From positions 2,604,001 to 2,668,000 of the forward strand of contig NZ_CP184360.1 of assembly GCF_048595755.1 (NCBI RefSeq): DNA of 64,000 bases, read 5' to 3'. The translations under genes and the position numbers were made by a program. Positions 9,457-16,390 of the stretch are shown here, one piece after another. The notes beneath the pieces are model-generated. The model was not told the DNA's origin. It worked only from the letters and a program-made list of their open reading frames with translations, and ran no database searches. The DNA comes from Luteococcus sp048595755 (GTDB lineage: Bacteria > Actinomycetota > Actinomycetes > Propionibacteriales > Propionibacteriaceae). Positions within the stretch are counted from its first letter, which is position 1. Each line of letters begins with the position of its first letter.

Positions 9457-9732
9457 TCACAAGTCGACGATGGTGAGGGCTTCCCCCAGCGCGGCGGCGT
9501 ACGTTTCATCGCCGGTGCGAAGGCTGGAGATTGCGCCGCAGATGCTGTCTGGGACCCAGAGCATGGGTTCCCCAACCCCGACCCGATGGTGGAGAGTGGT
9601 GGCGGGCGATGTCCTGTGTTGGCTCCGGAGGGCGTTGAGCATGTCGATGTCGCGTTGGTCGTCGGATGGGCCCCGGGATTCCAGGACCAGCTCGTGGATG
9701 CCGCGCGCTTCGAGTTCGGTGATGCGAGCCAG
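9457..9732 (-). pseudogene. C-terminal fragment of a DUF3800-like protein
   Basis: Read from the CTG at 9732, this frame gives about 91 residues that look like the C-terminal half of an RNase-H-fold DUF3800-type protein common in actinobacteria: Ile-His-Glu-Leu-Val-Leu-Glu-Ser-Arg, then Asp-Gln-Arg-Asp-Ile-Asp, and the conserved Met-Leu-Trp-Val-Pro-Asp-Ser-Ile-Cys-Gly-Ala. It ends at a TGA at 9457. No start codon or N-terminal half exists. The fragment joins the integrase stub directly in another frame, so the two genes were brought together by a deletion. DUF3800 function is not established. The family name is from memory of conserved motifs. Confidence 0.5.
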
Positions 9733-9902
9733 GCTTGCGCGTCACCCTTCGTGGAGAAGGTCATGGGTGCAGTGCGCCTGACCAGATCGGGTCCCACATA
9801 TCGTGCTTGGTAGCGCCCGCTGGGCAGCTTCCGAATTCCGCCCCAGCTTCCCCGCTTGCCTCGTTGCCTGCCCTCGTCGGAGCCCTTCACCTTTGATGCC
9901 AT
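9723..9902 (-). pseudogene. int: Tyrosine-type integrase, N-terminal stub
   Basis: ATG 9902 follows AAGGAC. The first 60 codons encode the actinobacterial integrase N-terminal region: Gly-Gly-Ile-Arg-Lys-Leu-Pro-Ser-Gly-Arg-Tyr-Gln-Ala-Arg-Tyr, then Thr-Phe-Ser-Thr-Lys-Gly-Asp-Ala-Gln-Ala-Trp-Leu-Ala. Beyond this the frame is meaningless and the underlying DNA encodes the DUF3800-like tail. The core-binding and catalytic domains (Arg...His-x-x-Arg...Tyr) are absent. The stub faces attR, with arm-type boxes 18-38 nt upstream of its start, which is the usual layout of a tRNA-targeted integrase. It is inactive. Confidence 0.8.
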
Positions 9903-9919
9903 GGTCGAGTCCTTGCCGT

Positions 9920-9940
9920 CGTGCCCTATCCGTGCCCTAA
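9920..9940 (+). promoter_or_regulatory. Putative integrase arm-type sites, right end
   Basis: CGTGCCCTAT (9920) and CGTGCCCTAA (9931) are spaced 11 nt and lie directly upstream of the int start codon. They duplicate the pair at 366-386. Position 9903-10215 otherwise holds no gene: it contains these boxes, an 11-bp inverted repeat, attR and a terminator. Confidence 0.6.
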
Positions 9941-10006
9941 CGCAAGTCACGAAGAGTCCACTCGTGTCCACTCAACCCGAGGGGGGACACAAGCTCGACA
10001 AGGAGC

Positions 10007-10045
10007 CGCTGGCTAGGGGGAACATGGAGAAACGCCTAGCCAGCG
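10007..10045. repeat. 11-bp inverted repeat next to attR
   Basis: CGCTGGCTAGG and CCTAGCCAGCG form a perfect inverted repeat around a 17-nt loop, 30 nt inside attR. It may be an integrase/excisionase binding structure or a terminator of the element. Confidence 0.6.
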
Positions 10046-10074
10046 ACCACCTTCCTCAGGGTCCCGGCGTCTTC

Positions 10075-10095
10075 TTCAAATCCTGTCAGCCCGAC
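10075..10095 (+). repeat. attR core (21-bp direct repeat of tRNA-Pro 3' end)
   Basis: Identical to 297-317. Only the 3' fragment of the tRNA sequence is present here, with no 5' half, so this is the displaced copy created by integration. Confidence 0.88.
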
Positions 10096-10135
10096 AACGC
10101 CAGAATCCTTGCAGAGTGAGGGTTCTGGCGTTTTT
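10096..10135 (+). terminator. Original tRNA-Pro terminator beyond attR
   Basis: AACGCCAGAA/TTCTGGCGTT stem followed by a T run, directly after attR. It is probably the native terminator of tRNA-Pro before the element inserted. Confidence 0.7.
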
Positions 10136-10215
10136 AATGTCTTGGCAGCCACCGAAGATGGCGGCTCGCCCCTGGCACAGGGGACTCATCTCTGGTCAAA
10201 GGAGAATAAGTTCCG

Positions 10216-10812
10216 GTGAAGACTTCTCGCCTGCGGCCTGTCCTGGTGGCTGCTGCCTTACTCGTCTCCATTCCCCTCCAAGGGGCAGGCGCTTTCGCCG
10301 CGGACCCGCGTGTCGCCACGACCAGCCCGACCCTCTCTCCGGCCAGGAGCACCGCGCCGGACAGCGACTTGGACTCCCTCACGCAGGGGATCCAGCGTTA
10401 CCTGATTGCCGTTCCGGGCGGCTACTATTTCGACCGTGCCACGGCCAAGGCAGCGGGTGAGAGCGAGTACGTCCTGGCTGCGGGGGAGAGCTACAACGCC
10501 TTGGCTGCCGACATGGAGGCCCACGGACCCGACCAATCCTCGAGGCGCAGGGTTCGGGCGGCGGCCTCCATCCCCGTCTGGGGAAACTGGTGCGGACCGG
10601 GCCACAGCGGCCCGGGGGCCCCGAAGGACACACTGGACACCCTCTGCATGCGCCATGACAAGTGCTACGCCGCCCGTGGCTACCTTGACTGCTACTGCGA
10701 CGCCCAACTCAAGGCCGAGATCGACCGCTACTCGAGCCGGATGAGCTGGCGCGAGCGGGCGATGGCCGCAGCGATCAAGGTCGCGTTCAGTGCCACACCC
10801 TGCAAGCCCTAG
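10216..10812 (+). CDS. Secreted prokaryotic phospholipase A2-like protein
   Basis: GTG 10216 follows an AAAGGAGA site. The 198-residue product has a Sec signal peptide (cleavage near Ala-Phe-Ala-Ala, about 28). Its C-terminal PLA2 domain has Trp-Cys-Gly-Pro-Gly-His-Ser-Gly as the calcium-loop-like segment and the catalytic Cys-x-x-His-Asp-x-Cys-Tyr motif as Cys-Met-Arg-His-Asp-Lys-Cys-Tyr. Several further cysteines fit disulfides. Such enzymes hydrolyse the sn-2 acyl chain of phospholipids outside the cell. The region between signal and domain (about 30-110) is a helical pro-region. It lies just outside attR, so it is chromosomal. Confidence 0.82.
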   Translation: MKTSRLRPVLVAAALLVSIPLQGAGAFAADPRVATTSPTLSPARSTAPDSDLDSLTQGIQRYLIAVPGGYYFDRATAKAAGESEYVLAAGESYNALAADMEAHGPDQSSRRRVRAAASIPVWGNWCGPGHSGPGAPKDTLDTLCMRHDKCYAARGYLDCYCDAQLKAEIDRYSSRMSWRERAMAAAIKVAFSATPCKP

Positions 10813-10820
10813 GGGAGCCC

Positions 10821-11081
10821 ATGCAATCGACTGGCAAGCCCGTGACACCCGTAGCAGCCCTTCTTGTCGGATGCGCTGCGGTCGGATACCTCGTCCTGAG
10901 GGGCACGACGAGCCCCTCCCAAAGCCTGGTCGTGCTGGGGATGGTGCCCGTGGCCGGTCTGCTGGCGACGTGGACGGCCATCAGGTCCGACCGCACGTAT
11001 CTGGCCTGCGCCAGCTTCCTGCTCGCGGTGCTGGGGATTCCCTTGGCCCTTGGTCTTGTCTACCTTCGGTCGGGGGTCTGA
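10821..11081 (+). CDS. Small membrane protein
   Basis: 86 residues with three hydrophobic segments (about 11-27, 36-52 and 62-82), starting 8 nt after the phospholipase stop behind AGGGGAG. The tight spacing suggests co-transcription with the phospholipase. No family is recognised. It may be an inner-membrane immunity or accessory protein for the secreted lipase, but this is conjecture. Confidence 0.6.
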   Translation: MQSTGKPVTPVAALLVGCAAVGYLVLRGTTSPSQSLVVLGMVPVAGLLATWTAIRSDRTYLACASFLLAVLGIPLALGLVYLRSGV

Positions 11082-11122
11082 CTGAAAGATCTTCTGCGGT
11101 CGGGGCGTCTCTGCCCGGCCCG

Positions 11123-11533
11123 CTACACCGAATGCAGCGGCCGCTGGTCCGGGTGCAAGTGGTTGCGGTCAATGATCTGTTTGCCGAAGGGGAAGCAGGC
11201 CACCGGGATCATCTTCAGGCTGACCAAGGCATTCAGCACTCCGACGATCGTGAGGGTCTGCACGACAGCCGTGGCGATGTGCAGCAGCGCCAGCCACCAG
11301 CCCGCCACCAGGAACCAGATCAGATTGGACAGGGCGGACAGGGCGCCGGCCCGGGGCGCGGGCACGACGGCCTTGCCGAAGGGCCACAGGGCGTAGTGCG
11401 CCATCCGGAAGGAGGCCACGCCCACCGGGATGGTCACGATGAACAGGCAGGCGATCACGCCCGCCACCAGATAACCCACCGCCAGCCAGAAACCGCCCAG
11501 CAGGAACCAGATGATGTTCAGCAGTGTTCGCAC
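11123..11533 (-). CDS. YccF domain-containing membrane protein
   Basis: A 136-residue protein with two copies of the YccF (DUF307) pattern. Each begins Asn-Ile-Ile-Trp-Phe-Leu-Leu-Gly-Gly-Phe-Trp or Asn-Leu-Ile-Trp-Phe-Leu-Val-Ala-Gly-Trp-Trp and ends near Pro-Phe-Gly-Lys. Hydrophobic segments place it in the cytoplasmic membrane. The family is widespread and of unknown function. It stands alone between opposing units. A short polar tail follows the second repeat. Confidence 0.9.
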   Translation of the reverse strand: MRTLLNIIWFLLGGFWLAVGYLVAGVIACLFIVTIPVGVASFRMAHYALWPFGKAVVPAPRAGALSALSNLIWFLVAGWWLALLHIATAVVQTLTIVGVLNALVSLKMIPVACFPFGKQIIDRNHLHPDQRPLHSV

Positions 11534-11586
11534 CTCACCAGCGTAGTGCCGGTGGGGTGCGGCCGGAGCGTCTCCGGGTCGTCGGC

Positions 11587-12246
11587 TCAGAGCTCGTCCG
11601 CCGGGCGGATCACGTCCTGGCCGTCCTGGACGGCGGCGGTCAGGTCATTGCGGAAGTCGCCCGGCACCAGCTCGACGGCCAGGCACCCGTTCGGCGTGAC
11701 CGCGCTGCGGGTGACCCGCATGGTGTGCGCCGGGCTGTCGTCGCCAAAGATCCCCGCACCGCGACCCACCACCACCGGGGCGACGACGAAGCGGTAGAGG
11801 TCCACCAGACCGGTCTCGTGCAGGGTGCGGGCCAGCTTGACCGAACCGTGCACCTGCAGCTCGCCCTCGGCCGGTGACTGCTTCAGCTCACGGATGCTGT
11901 CCAGGAAGTCGTCACCCAGCACCGTGGTGCTTTCCGCCCAAACATCATCGCGTAGCTCGGTGGAGGTGACGACGTACTTGTGCGCGGAGTTGATCGTGGC
12001 GGCCACCGGATCGGCCGGGTCGGCGACCTGCGGCCAGTGGCTGGCGAAGGTGTCATAGGTGCGACGGCCCAACAGCAGGGCATCACAATTCTCGAACCAT
12101 CGGTTGACGGCCTCACCGACGCCCTCGTCGAAGACGGGCATCAGCCAGCCGCCATTGGTGAACCCTTCGCGCGGGTCTTCCTGTGCCGAGCCGGGGCCCT
12201 GTGAAACGCCATCGAGGGTGCGGAATAGGTTGATGCTGAGTTTCAT
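11587..12246 (-). CDS. Dihydrofolate reductase family protein (RibD_C fold)
   Basis: A 219-residue protein of the RibD C-terminal/DHFR superfamily. It has an N-terminal strand with Asp-Gly-Val near residue 12, the Leu-Leu-Leu-Gly-Arg-Arg-Thr-Tyr-Asp motif, Lys-Tyr-Val-Val-Thr-Ser, and His-Gly-Ser-Val-Lys-Leu-Ala-Arg-Thr-Leu near the nucleotide site. Stand-alone members of this kind are NADPH-dependent reductases of unknown substrate and not folate-essential enzymes. ATG 12246 follows GGAGG and overlaps the upstream SRPBCC gene stop by 4 bp, indicating one operon. Confidence 0.85.
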   Translation of the reverse strand: MKLSINLFRTLDGVSQGPGSAQEDPREGFTNGGWLMPVFDEGVGEAVNRWFENCDALLLGRRTYDTFASHWPQVADPADPVAATINSAHKYVVTSTELRDDVWAESTTVLGDDFLDSIRELKQSPAEGELQVHGSVKLARTLHETGLVDLYRFVVAPVVVGRGAGIFGDDSPAHTMRVTRSAVTPNGCLAVELVPGDFRNDLTAAVQDGQDVIRPADEL

Positions 12247-12776
12247 GTCGGTTCCTCCGGGTTGGATGTGGCAGGGGTCTGTGGCACCACCTGCTCGTAG
12301 GCCCGCTGCAGGGTGGGCCAGTCTTCCCACCGGTCCGCCCAGTCGTCGTCGGCGAGCCCCGCTGCCAGTTGCTCCAGGTGCACCTGCCAGCCTGCCGCGT
12401 GCCCTGTGCCGGAGCCAGGGCCGCTCAGCCCAGTGTGGGTGAGGTGCAGGACGGTGCCGACACCGGCGGCCGCCAGTCGGACTGTGACCAACGACACTGG
12501 CTCCCCGGGGGCCTGCCACGTGAGGATCAGTTCCTGACCGTGTATGCAGTGCCGGATTTGGCCCGTGACCAGGGCAGTCGGATCCGACTCGTCGAAGATG
12601 ATGCGGTAGTCACTTCCTACCTCGCCTCCTCCAGTGAGGCTGCCCATCCAGCGGGCCAACAGGCGCCGGTCCGTGACGGTCTTCCAGACTTCGGATGGTG
12701 CAGCCCCCAAGGGGATCCTCATCGTGACGGTGGTGTTGCCGTTCTCCGTATGGACGCTTCCGCGAAGTTCTCTCAT
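12243..12776 (-). CDS. SRPBCC (AHSA1-like) domain protein
   Basis: A 177-residue START/Bet v 1-like protein. It has an early Arg-Ile-Pro-Leu-Gly-Ala-Ala-Pro-Ser-Glu-Val-Trp-Lys-Thr-Val-Thr motif, Leu-Leu-Ala-Arg-Trp-Met-Gly, and the C-terminal helix Gly-Trp-Gln-Val-His-Leu-Glu-Gln-Leu typical of AHSA1 proteins. These bind hydrophobic ligands. Stand-alone bacterial members often sit beside regulators or small reductases, as here with the DHFR-like gene it overlaps. The ligand is unknown. Its 5' end lies 42 bp after the VOC-protein gene stop, so all three may be one transcript. Confidence 0.82.
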   Translation of the reverse strand: MRELRGSVHTENGNTTVTMRIPLGAAPSEVWKTVTDRRLLARWMGSLTGGGEVGSDYRIIFDESDPTALVTGQIRHCIHGQELILTWQAPGEPVSLVTVRLAAAGVGTVLHLTHTGLSGPGSGTGHAAGWQVHLEQLAAGLADDDWADRWEDWPTLQRAYEQVVPQTPATSNPEEPT

Positions 12777-12818
12777 GGTGTTCTCCTCAGCGGTGTGTGT
12801 GGCGATCCAGAAGCCTGC

Positions 12819-13571
12819 TCAGGCAGGGGACGCCTGCATCACGAGCAGGCGTGCTCCGGTCGGGTCGGCGATGGTGGCATAGGGGCCCCACGGGGAATCG
12901 ACCGACGGCGTGACCACCTGTCCGCCAAGCTCGATGGTGCGAACCAAGGCGGCCTCGATGTCGGCGACCGCGAAGGTCACCTGCCAGTGCGACGTGTCAT
13001 CCTCGGAGCGCATCATCCCGCTCGTGGCTTCCTCGACGGGACCGTTCGTGGCGTAGTCGTCATCCATCGGCGCCGTTGAGAAGTCGAAGACCGTGGTGTA
13101 GAAGGCGATGGCTCCGGCCAGGTCCGTGGTGACCAGCTCGAACCAGATCGGCGTCCCCGGCCGTCCGGTGAATGCATAGCCCTCGGTGTCCTTGGCCTGC
13201 CACATCGCGACGACCGCCCCTGCTGGGTCCGCGACGATCGCGAAGCGTCCAGCTGGCCCTGCATCCATGGCCGGGGCGACGAGGTTTGCTGCATTGTCGA
13301 GGGCGAGTTGCAGCTTTCCATCGACGTCGTCCACGGCGAGGAAGACGTCCCAAGCGTTGCGTGGCTCGGCGTCGTTCTCGTCATTGCACTGGGTCATGTC
13401 CATGGCGCCGCCGACGAGACCGCCATCCTTGGTGATCATGTTGTAGTGGCTCATCGCCGGGCCGCAGTCCTCGAACTGCCAGCCGAACAGCTCCTGGTAG
13501 AAAGGCTTGACGCCTTCCAAATCGGTGGTGCCCAGGTCGAGCCAGGCGGGGGTTCCGGTGGCGCGGTTCAT
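12819..13571 (-). CDS. VOC family protein with two glyoxalase-like domains
   Basis: A 250-residue protein of two vicinal-oxygen-chelate domains (about 1-120 and 125-250). Both start with a Thr-Pro-x-Trp-Leu/Phe-x-Leu segment and contain Phe-Tyr-x-x-x-Phe-Gly/Asp-Trp/Phe. The arrangement resembles the mycobacterial CFP30B/Rv0577 type. The role may be small-molecule binding or detoxification. ATG 13571 is 5 nt after GGAGG; an ATG at 13574 is an alternative. It is the first gene of a leftward cluster with the SRPBCC and DHFR-like genes. Confidence 0.85.
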   Translation of the reverse strand: MNRATGTPAWLDLGTTDLEGVKPFYQELFGWQFEDCGPAMSHYNMITKDGGLVGGAMDMTQCNDENDAEPRNAWDVFLAVDDVDGKLQLALDNAANLVAPAMDAGPAGRFAIVADPAGAVVAMWQAKDTEGYAFTGRPGTPIWFELVTTDLAGAIAFYTTVFDFSTAPMDDDYATNGPVEEATSGMMRSEDDTSHWQVTFAVADIEAALVRTIELGGQVVTPSVDSPWGPYATIADPTGARLLVMQASPA

Positions 13572-13646
13572 CATGTCCTCCAGTGGTGGTTGGCCGATGA
13601 CCACCACGCTAGGCAAGGCCGCGACGCCTGGTTTGTCCCGATGTGC

Positions 13647-14384
13647 TCAACCTGCCAGAGCCGGCAGGGCACTGAGCAGCGGCAGGTCGTCCAGCATCGC
13701 GAAACGAAAGCACAGGTCGATCGCGCCAGGGGACAGGACCGGTGAGGGGTGCAGGGCGACGACCGGAAGGGTTGGTGCCAAAAGGTCACCGGGGGCCGCG
13801 TCGGAGCCGACCAGGAACCCAAGAAGCCACGGTGCCCCCGGGTGAAGGGGCAGCGGGACCACCTCGTCCAGGTCGGTGAGGGTACCGGCCGTGGGCAGAC
13901 CGATGGGTGCGGGGGAGCGGTACCAGCCCAGCCACAACCGTCCCGAATCGACACCCGTCGGCAGGACGGGCCTGACCTGCACCAGCATCTGGCGTGGGTC
14001 GGCCACGGTGAACGGTGAGAGCTCACAGTCCTCCAGTCGGCGAGCCAGGCGGCGCAAGTGCGCCGGCGTCGTACCAACGGTCGCGCTGAAGCGCCGGCTG
14101 AAGCTCGACAGTGAATCGAATCCCACCTCGACTGCGACGTCGATCACCGGTCGGTCGTCGGTCAGCAGCAGCTGCTTTGCCGACTCGATCCGAAGCGCTG
14201 TCAGGTAGGCGCTGGGGCTGATGCCCTTGGTCGCGGTGAAGGCCCGCGAGAAGTGATGCCGGGAGTACCCCGCCTGGTCGGCCAGATCGGCCACCGTCAC
14301 CTGCTCGCAGTGGTGCTCCACGGCGAACTCGGCTACGCGGGCCAGCACCGTCGGGGCGAGTCGGGTTGTGCTCGGCTTGGTCAC
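13647..14384 (-). CDS. AraC family transcriptional regulator
   Basis: 245 residues. The AraC-type double helix-turn-helix is at the N-terminus (about 20-115): Val-Ala-Asp-Leu-Ala-Asp-Gln-Ala-Gly-Tyr-Ser-Arg-His-His-Phe-Ser-Arg and Val-Ala-Val-Glu-Val-Gly-Phe-Asp-Ser-Leu-Ser-Ser-Phe. The remaining 130 residues form a beta-rich ligand-binding-like domain of the GyrI/SRPBCC kind. The reversed order (DNA-binding first) is seen in Rob/TetD-type regulators. It lies 76 bp upstream of the VOC-SRPBCC-DHFR cluster on the same strand, so it plausibly controls it. Confidence 0.88.
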   Translation of the reverse strand: MTKPSTTRLAPTVLARVAEFAVEHHCEQVTVADLADQAGYSRHHFSRAFTATKGISPSAYLTALRIESAKQLLLTDDRPVIDVAVEVGFDSLSSFSRRFSATVGTTPAHLRRLARRLEDCELSPFTVADPRQMLVQVRPVLPTGVDSGRLWLGWYRSPAPIGLPTAGTLTDLDEVVPLPLHPGAPWLLGFLVGSDAAPGDLLAPTLPVVALHPSPVLSPGAIDLCFRFAMLDDLPLLSALPALAG

Positions 14385-14451
14385 GCGGTGAACGCTACAC
14401 AGAACAAGAGCCGTGGGGGAGGGGACGGGGCACAGACCCCGCCCCCTCCAG

Positions 14452-15021
14452 TCACTCCCGTCCGGCTGGCTGCCAGGGCTTCACGAACTCGTTGGCTTCC
14501 CAGCCCTCCACGGCCGCCAACAGTTCTGGGGCGCTCGCCCCGTCGAGCTGTTCGCGGATGATGTCGGCGTGCCCGGCGTGCCGGGCGAACTCCACCACGT
14601 GACTGACGTAGACATAGCGCAGCTTGGCCGGGCGTGCTTCGTCCATTCCGTACCAGGGCATCGGGCCCACCGGCAGCTCGGCCTCCAGGTCTCCACCGCG
14701 GCACATCTGCAAGTACGGCTCCCGAACGGCATCGAAGGCGGTCAGCAGCGCCTCGATGCTCTCGTCGTCACTCGGCGTGAAGCTGGTGTAGAAGCTGCCA
14801 GGGGCTTGTTCGTGCCCAGCGTGCCCAGCCCGTTCCAGCGAGCTGCTCATGCACCAGGTGATGTGCTTGACGATGCCACTGATGCTCAGGGCACTGCGCA
14901 AGGGGCGCTGGCGGCATTGCTCGTCGTCCAGTCCGTGGACGCTGGCGCGGACAGCGTCGAGCTGGGCCTGCAGAAACTTGCACAGGGTGCTGCGTTCGTC
15001 GTCGATCTGGGGCAGGTACAT
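14452..15021 (-). CDS. DinB family protein (DUF664)
   Basis: A 189-residue four-helix-bundle protein of the DinB/YfiT type: Ser-Ile-Ser-Gly-Ile-Val-Lys-His-Ile-Thr (first metal-binding His), and a C-terminal His-Val-Val-Glu-Phe-Ala-Arg-His-Ala-Gly-His-Ala-Asp cluster (further His ligands). Members are metal-dependent thiol transferases or hydrolases (mycothiol- or bacillithiol-linked). ATG 15021 was chosen after GAAGGGAAG. It is divergent from the WYL regulator (91-bp gap), which may control it. Confidence 0.85.
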   Translation of the reverse strand: MYLPQIDDERSTLCKFLQAQLDAVRASVHGLDDEQCRQRPLRSALSISGIVKHITWCMSSSLERAGHAGHEQAPGSFYTSFTPSDDESIEALLTAFDAVREPYLQMCRGGDLEAELPVGPMPWYGMDEARPAKLRYVYVSHVVEFARHAGHADIIREQLDGASAPELLAAVEGWEANEFVKPWQPAGRE

Positions 15022-15111
15022 GGTCTTCCCTTCGTGGTTGGTGGATTTTCCAGTCCCAGCAGAACGCAGCTTGCGGACAGGTTCGGTCCGCTGGTGGCGC
15101 AGAATGGTGAC

Positions 15112-16077
15112 ATGTCCGAGACCACACATCGCGTCCTGCGCCTGTTGGGGCTGTTGGAGTCGCGCACCAGCTGGCAGGGCGCCGAGTTGGCCTCCCGGCT
15201 GGGGGTCACCGAACGCACCGTGCGACGCGACGTGACTCGGCTGCGCGAACTCGGGTACCCCGTGGAGTCCGAACGAGGCCTCGACGGTGGCTATCGACTG
15301 GGCGCGGGCCGACGGCTGCCGCCGCTGCTGCTCGAGGACGAGGAAGCGGTGGCACTGGTTGCCTGCCTGCGGATGGCCGCGCTGGCCGGCACCGACACGG
15401 TGGGGGAGGTCGCCTTGCGGGCACTGACCAAGCTCGACCAGGTGCTGCCACCGAAGCTTCGCGCACTGGCCTCGGCCCTCGACGACGCCACCCAGGCGAT
15501 TCCGCGCAACCGCCCGGCGGTGGACCTGGCCGTACTGCAAGAGCTCTCCGTCGCGCAGCGCGACTGCCGACTGGTGCGCTTCAGTTATGACAAGCCCGAC
15601 GGCAGCACCACCTCACGCGAGGTGGAACCGGCCCGGCTGATGACCCAGGGGGAGCGTTGGTACCTGCAGGGCTTCGACCGGGGCCGTGAGGACTGGCGAG
15701 TCTTTCGGCTCGACCGGATGAGCGGGGTGGAGGTGACCACCTGGAGCTTCACGCCCCGCGCGGCGCCGCCCGGTGACTTCCAACGCGACTTGGTCTCCCG
15801 CTACCCGTGCGTCGTCGAGGTCGAGATGGCCGTGGACGTCGAGGTGTTGAGCACACGCATCCCCGCCGCCCACCGCGACCATGTGCAGGCCACGCCCACG
15901 GGCTGCCGATTCCGGGTGGGTGGCCCCACTTGGGAAGACCTGGCTTGGCACATGCTCTGGGTCGCGCGTGATCTGGGAGCGCCGCTGGTTCTCGCCGAGG
16001 GTCCGCCGGGGGCTGCCATGCGTCAGGCGATGCGGGCCATCGCCACGCACGCGGAGCACGTCATTCGGCAGAGGTGA
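15112..16077 (+). CDS. HTH/WYL-domain transcriptional regulator
   Basis: A 321-residue regulator. An N-terminal winged DeoR-like HTH (about 5-60: Thr-Glu-Arg-Thr-Val-Arg-Arg-Asp-Val) is followed by a WYL domain containing Leu-Val-Arg-Phe-Ser-Tyr and Glu-Pro-Ala-Arg-Leu, then Trp-Tyr-Leu-Gln-Gly-Phe-Asp, and a WCX-like C-terminus. WYL domains sense nucleotide-like or other effectors. ATG 15112 has the hexamer CAGAAT exactly 6 nt upstream and no ribosome site, so the mRNA is probably leaderless. The upstream in-frame extension is antisense to the DinB gene and was not used. Confidence 0.9.
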   Translation: MSETTHRVLRLLGLLESRTSWQGAELASRLGVTERTVRRDVTRLRELGYPVESERGLDGGYRLGAGRRLPPLLLEDEEAVALVACLRMAALAGTDTVGEVALRALTKLDQVLPPKLRALASALDDATQAIPRNRPAVDLAVLQELSVAQRDCRLVRFSYDKPDGSTTSREVEPARLMTQGERWYLQGFDRGREDWRVFRLDRMSGVEVTTWSFTPRAAPPGDFQRDLVSRYPCVVEVEMAVDVEVLSTRIPAAHRDHVQATPTGCRFRVGGPTWEDLAWHMLWVARDLGAPLVLAEGPPGAAMRQAMRAIATHAEHVIRQR

Positions 16078-16279
16078 GGCCAGCAGTGGAGCGACGCCTG
16101 GACCGGACGAACCTGGCGCCCGCAGCCAGCCCCATCACCAGCGCCACCCCGGCGATGCTCCACCCCAGCACGCTGACGGACTGGCCCCGGGTCAGCGGGA
16201 GCAGTTGGGAGACGATCACCAGCACCATCGCGAGGAGCGTCAACAGTTCGCTGGTGCCTCGCTGCGGGTGCTGGTTCAT
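16061..16279 (-). CDS. Small two-span membrane protein
   Basis: 72 residues starting at ATG 16279, behind AGGAGGG. Two hydrophobic segments (about 11-26 and 34-54) are followed by an Arg-rich positive tail (Arg-Ser-Arg-Arg-Arg). Its stop overlaps the convergent WYL regulator by 17 bp. No family is recognised. An upstream extension to 16336 lacks a ribosome site. Confidence 0.6.
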   Translation of the reverse strand: MNQHPQRGTSELLTLLAMVLVIVSQLLPLTRGQSVSVLGWSIAGVALVMGLAAGARFVRSRRRSTAGLTSAE

Positions 16280-16390
16280 CGACTCGTCCCTCCTGTTTTC
16301 CTGCGCCACTGTTCGTAGGGTGCCACTCGAAGCCACGGTAGCGCTAGTTGCGTCCTGCCTGGATGCACCTGCGGATGGGACACTCGACCC

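Noticed and set aside
9391..9813. Rightward ORF of 140 codons near the integrase stub
   Set aside because: It is antisense to the DUF3800-like and integrase fragments and has no ribosome site or domain.
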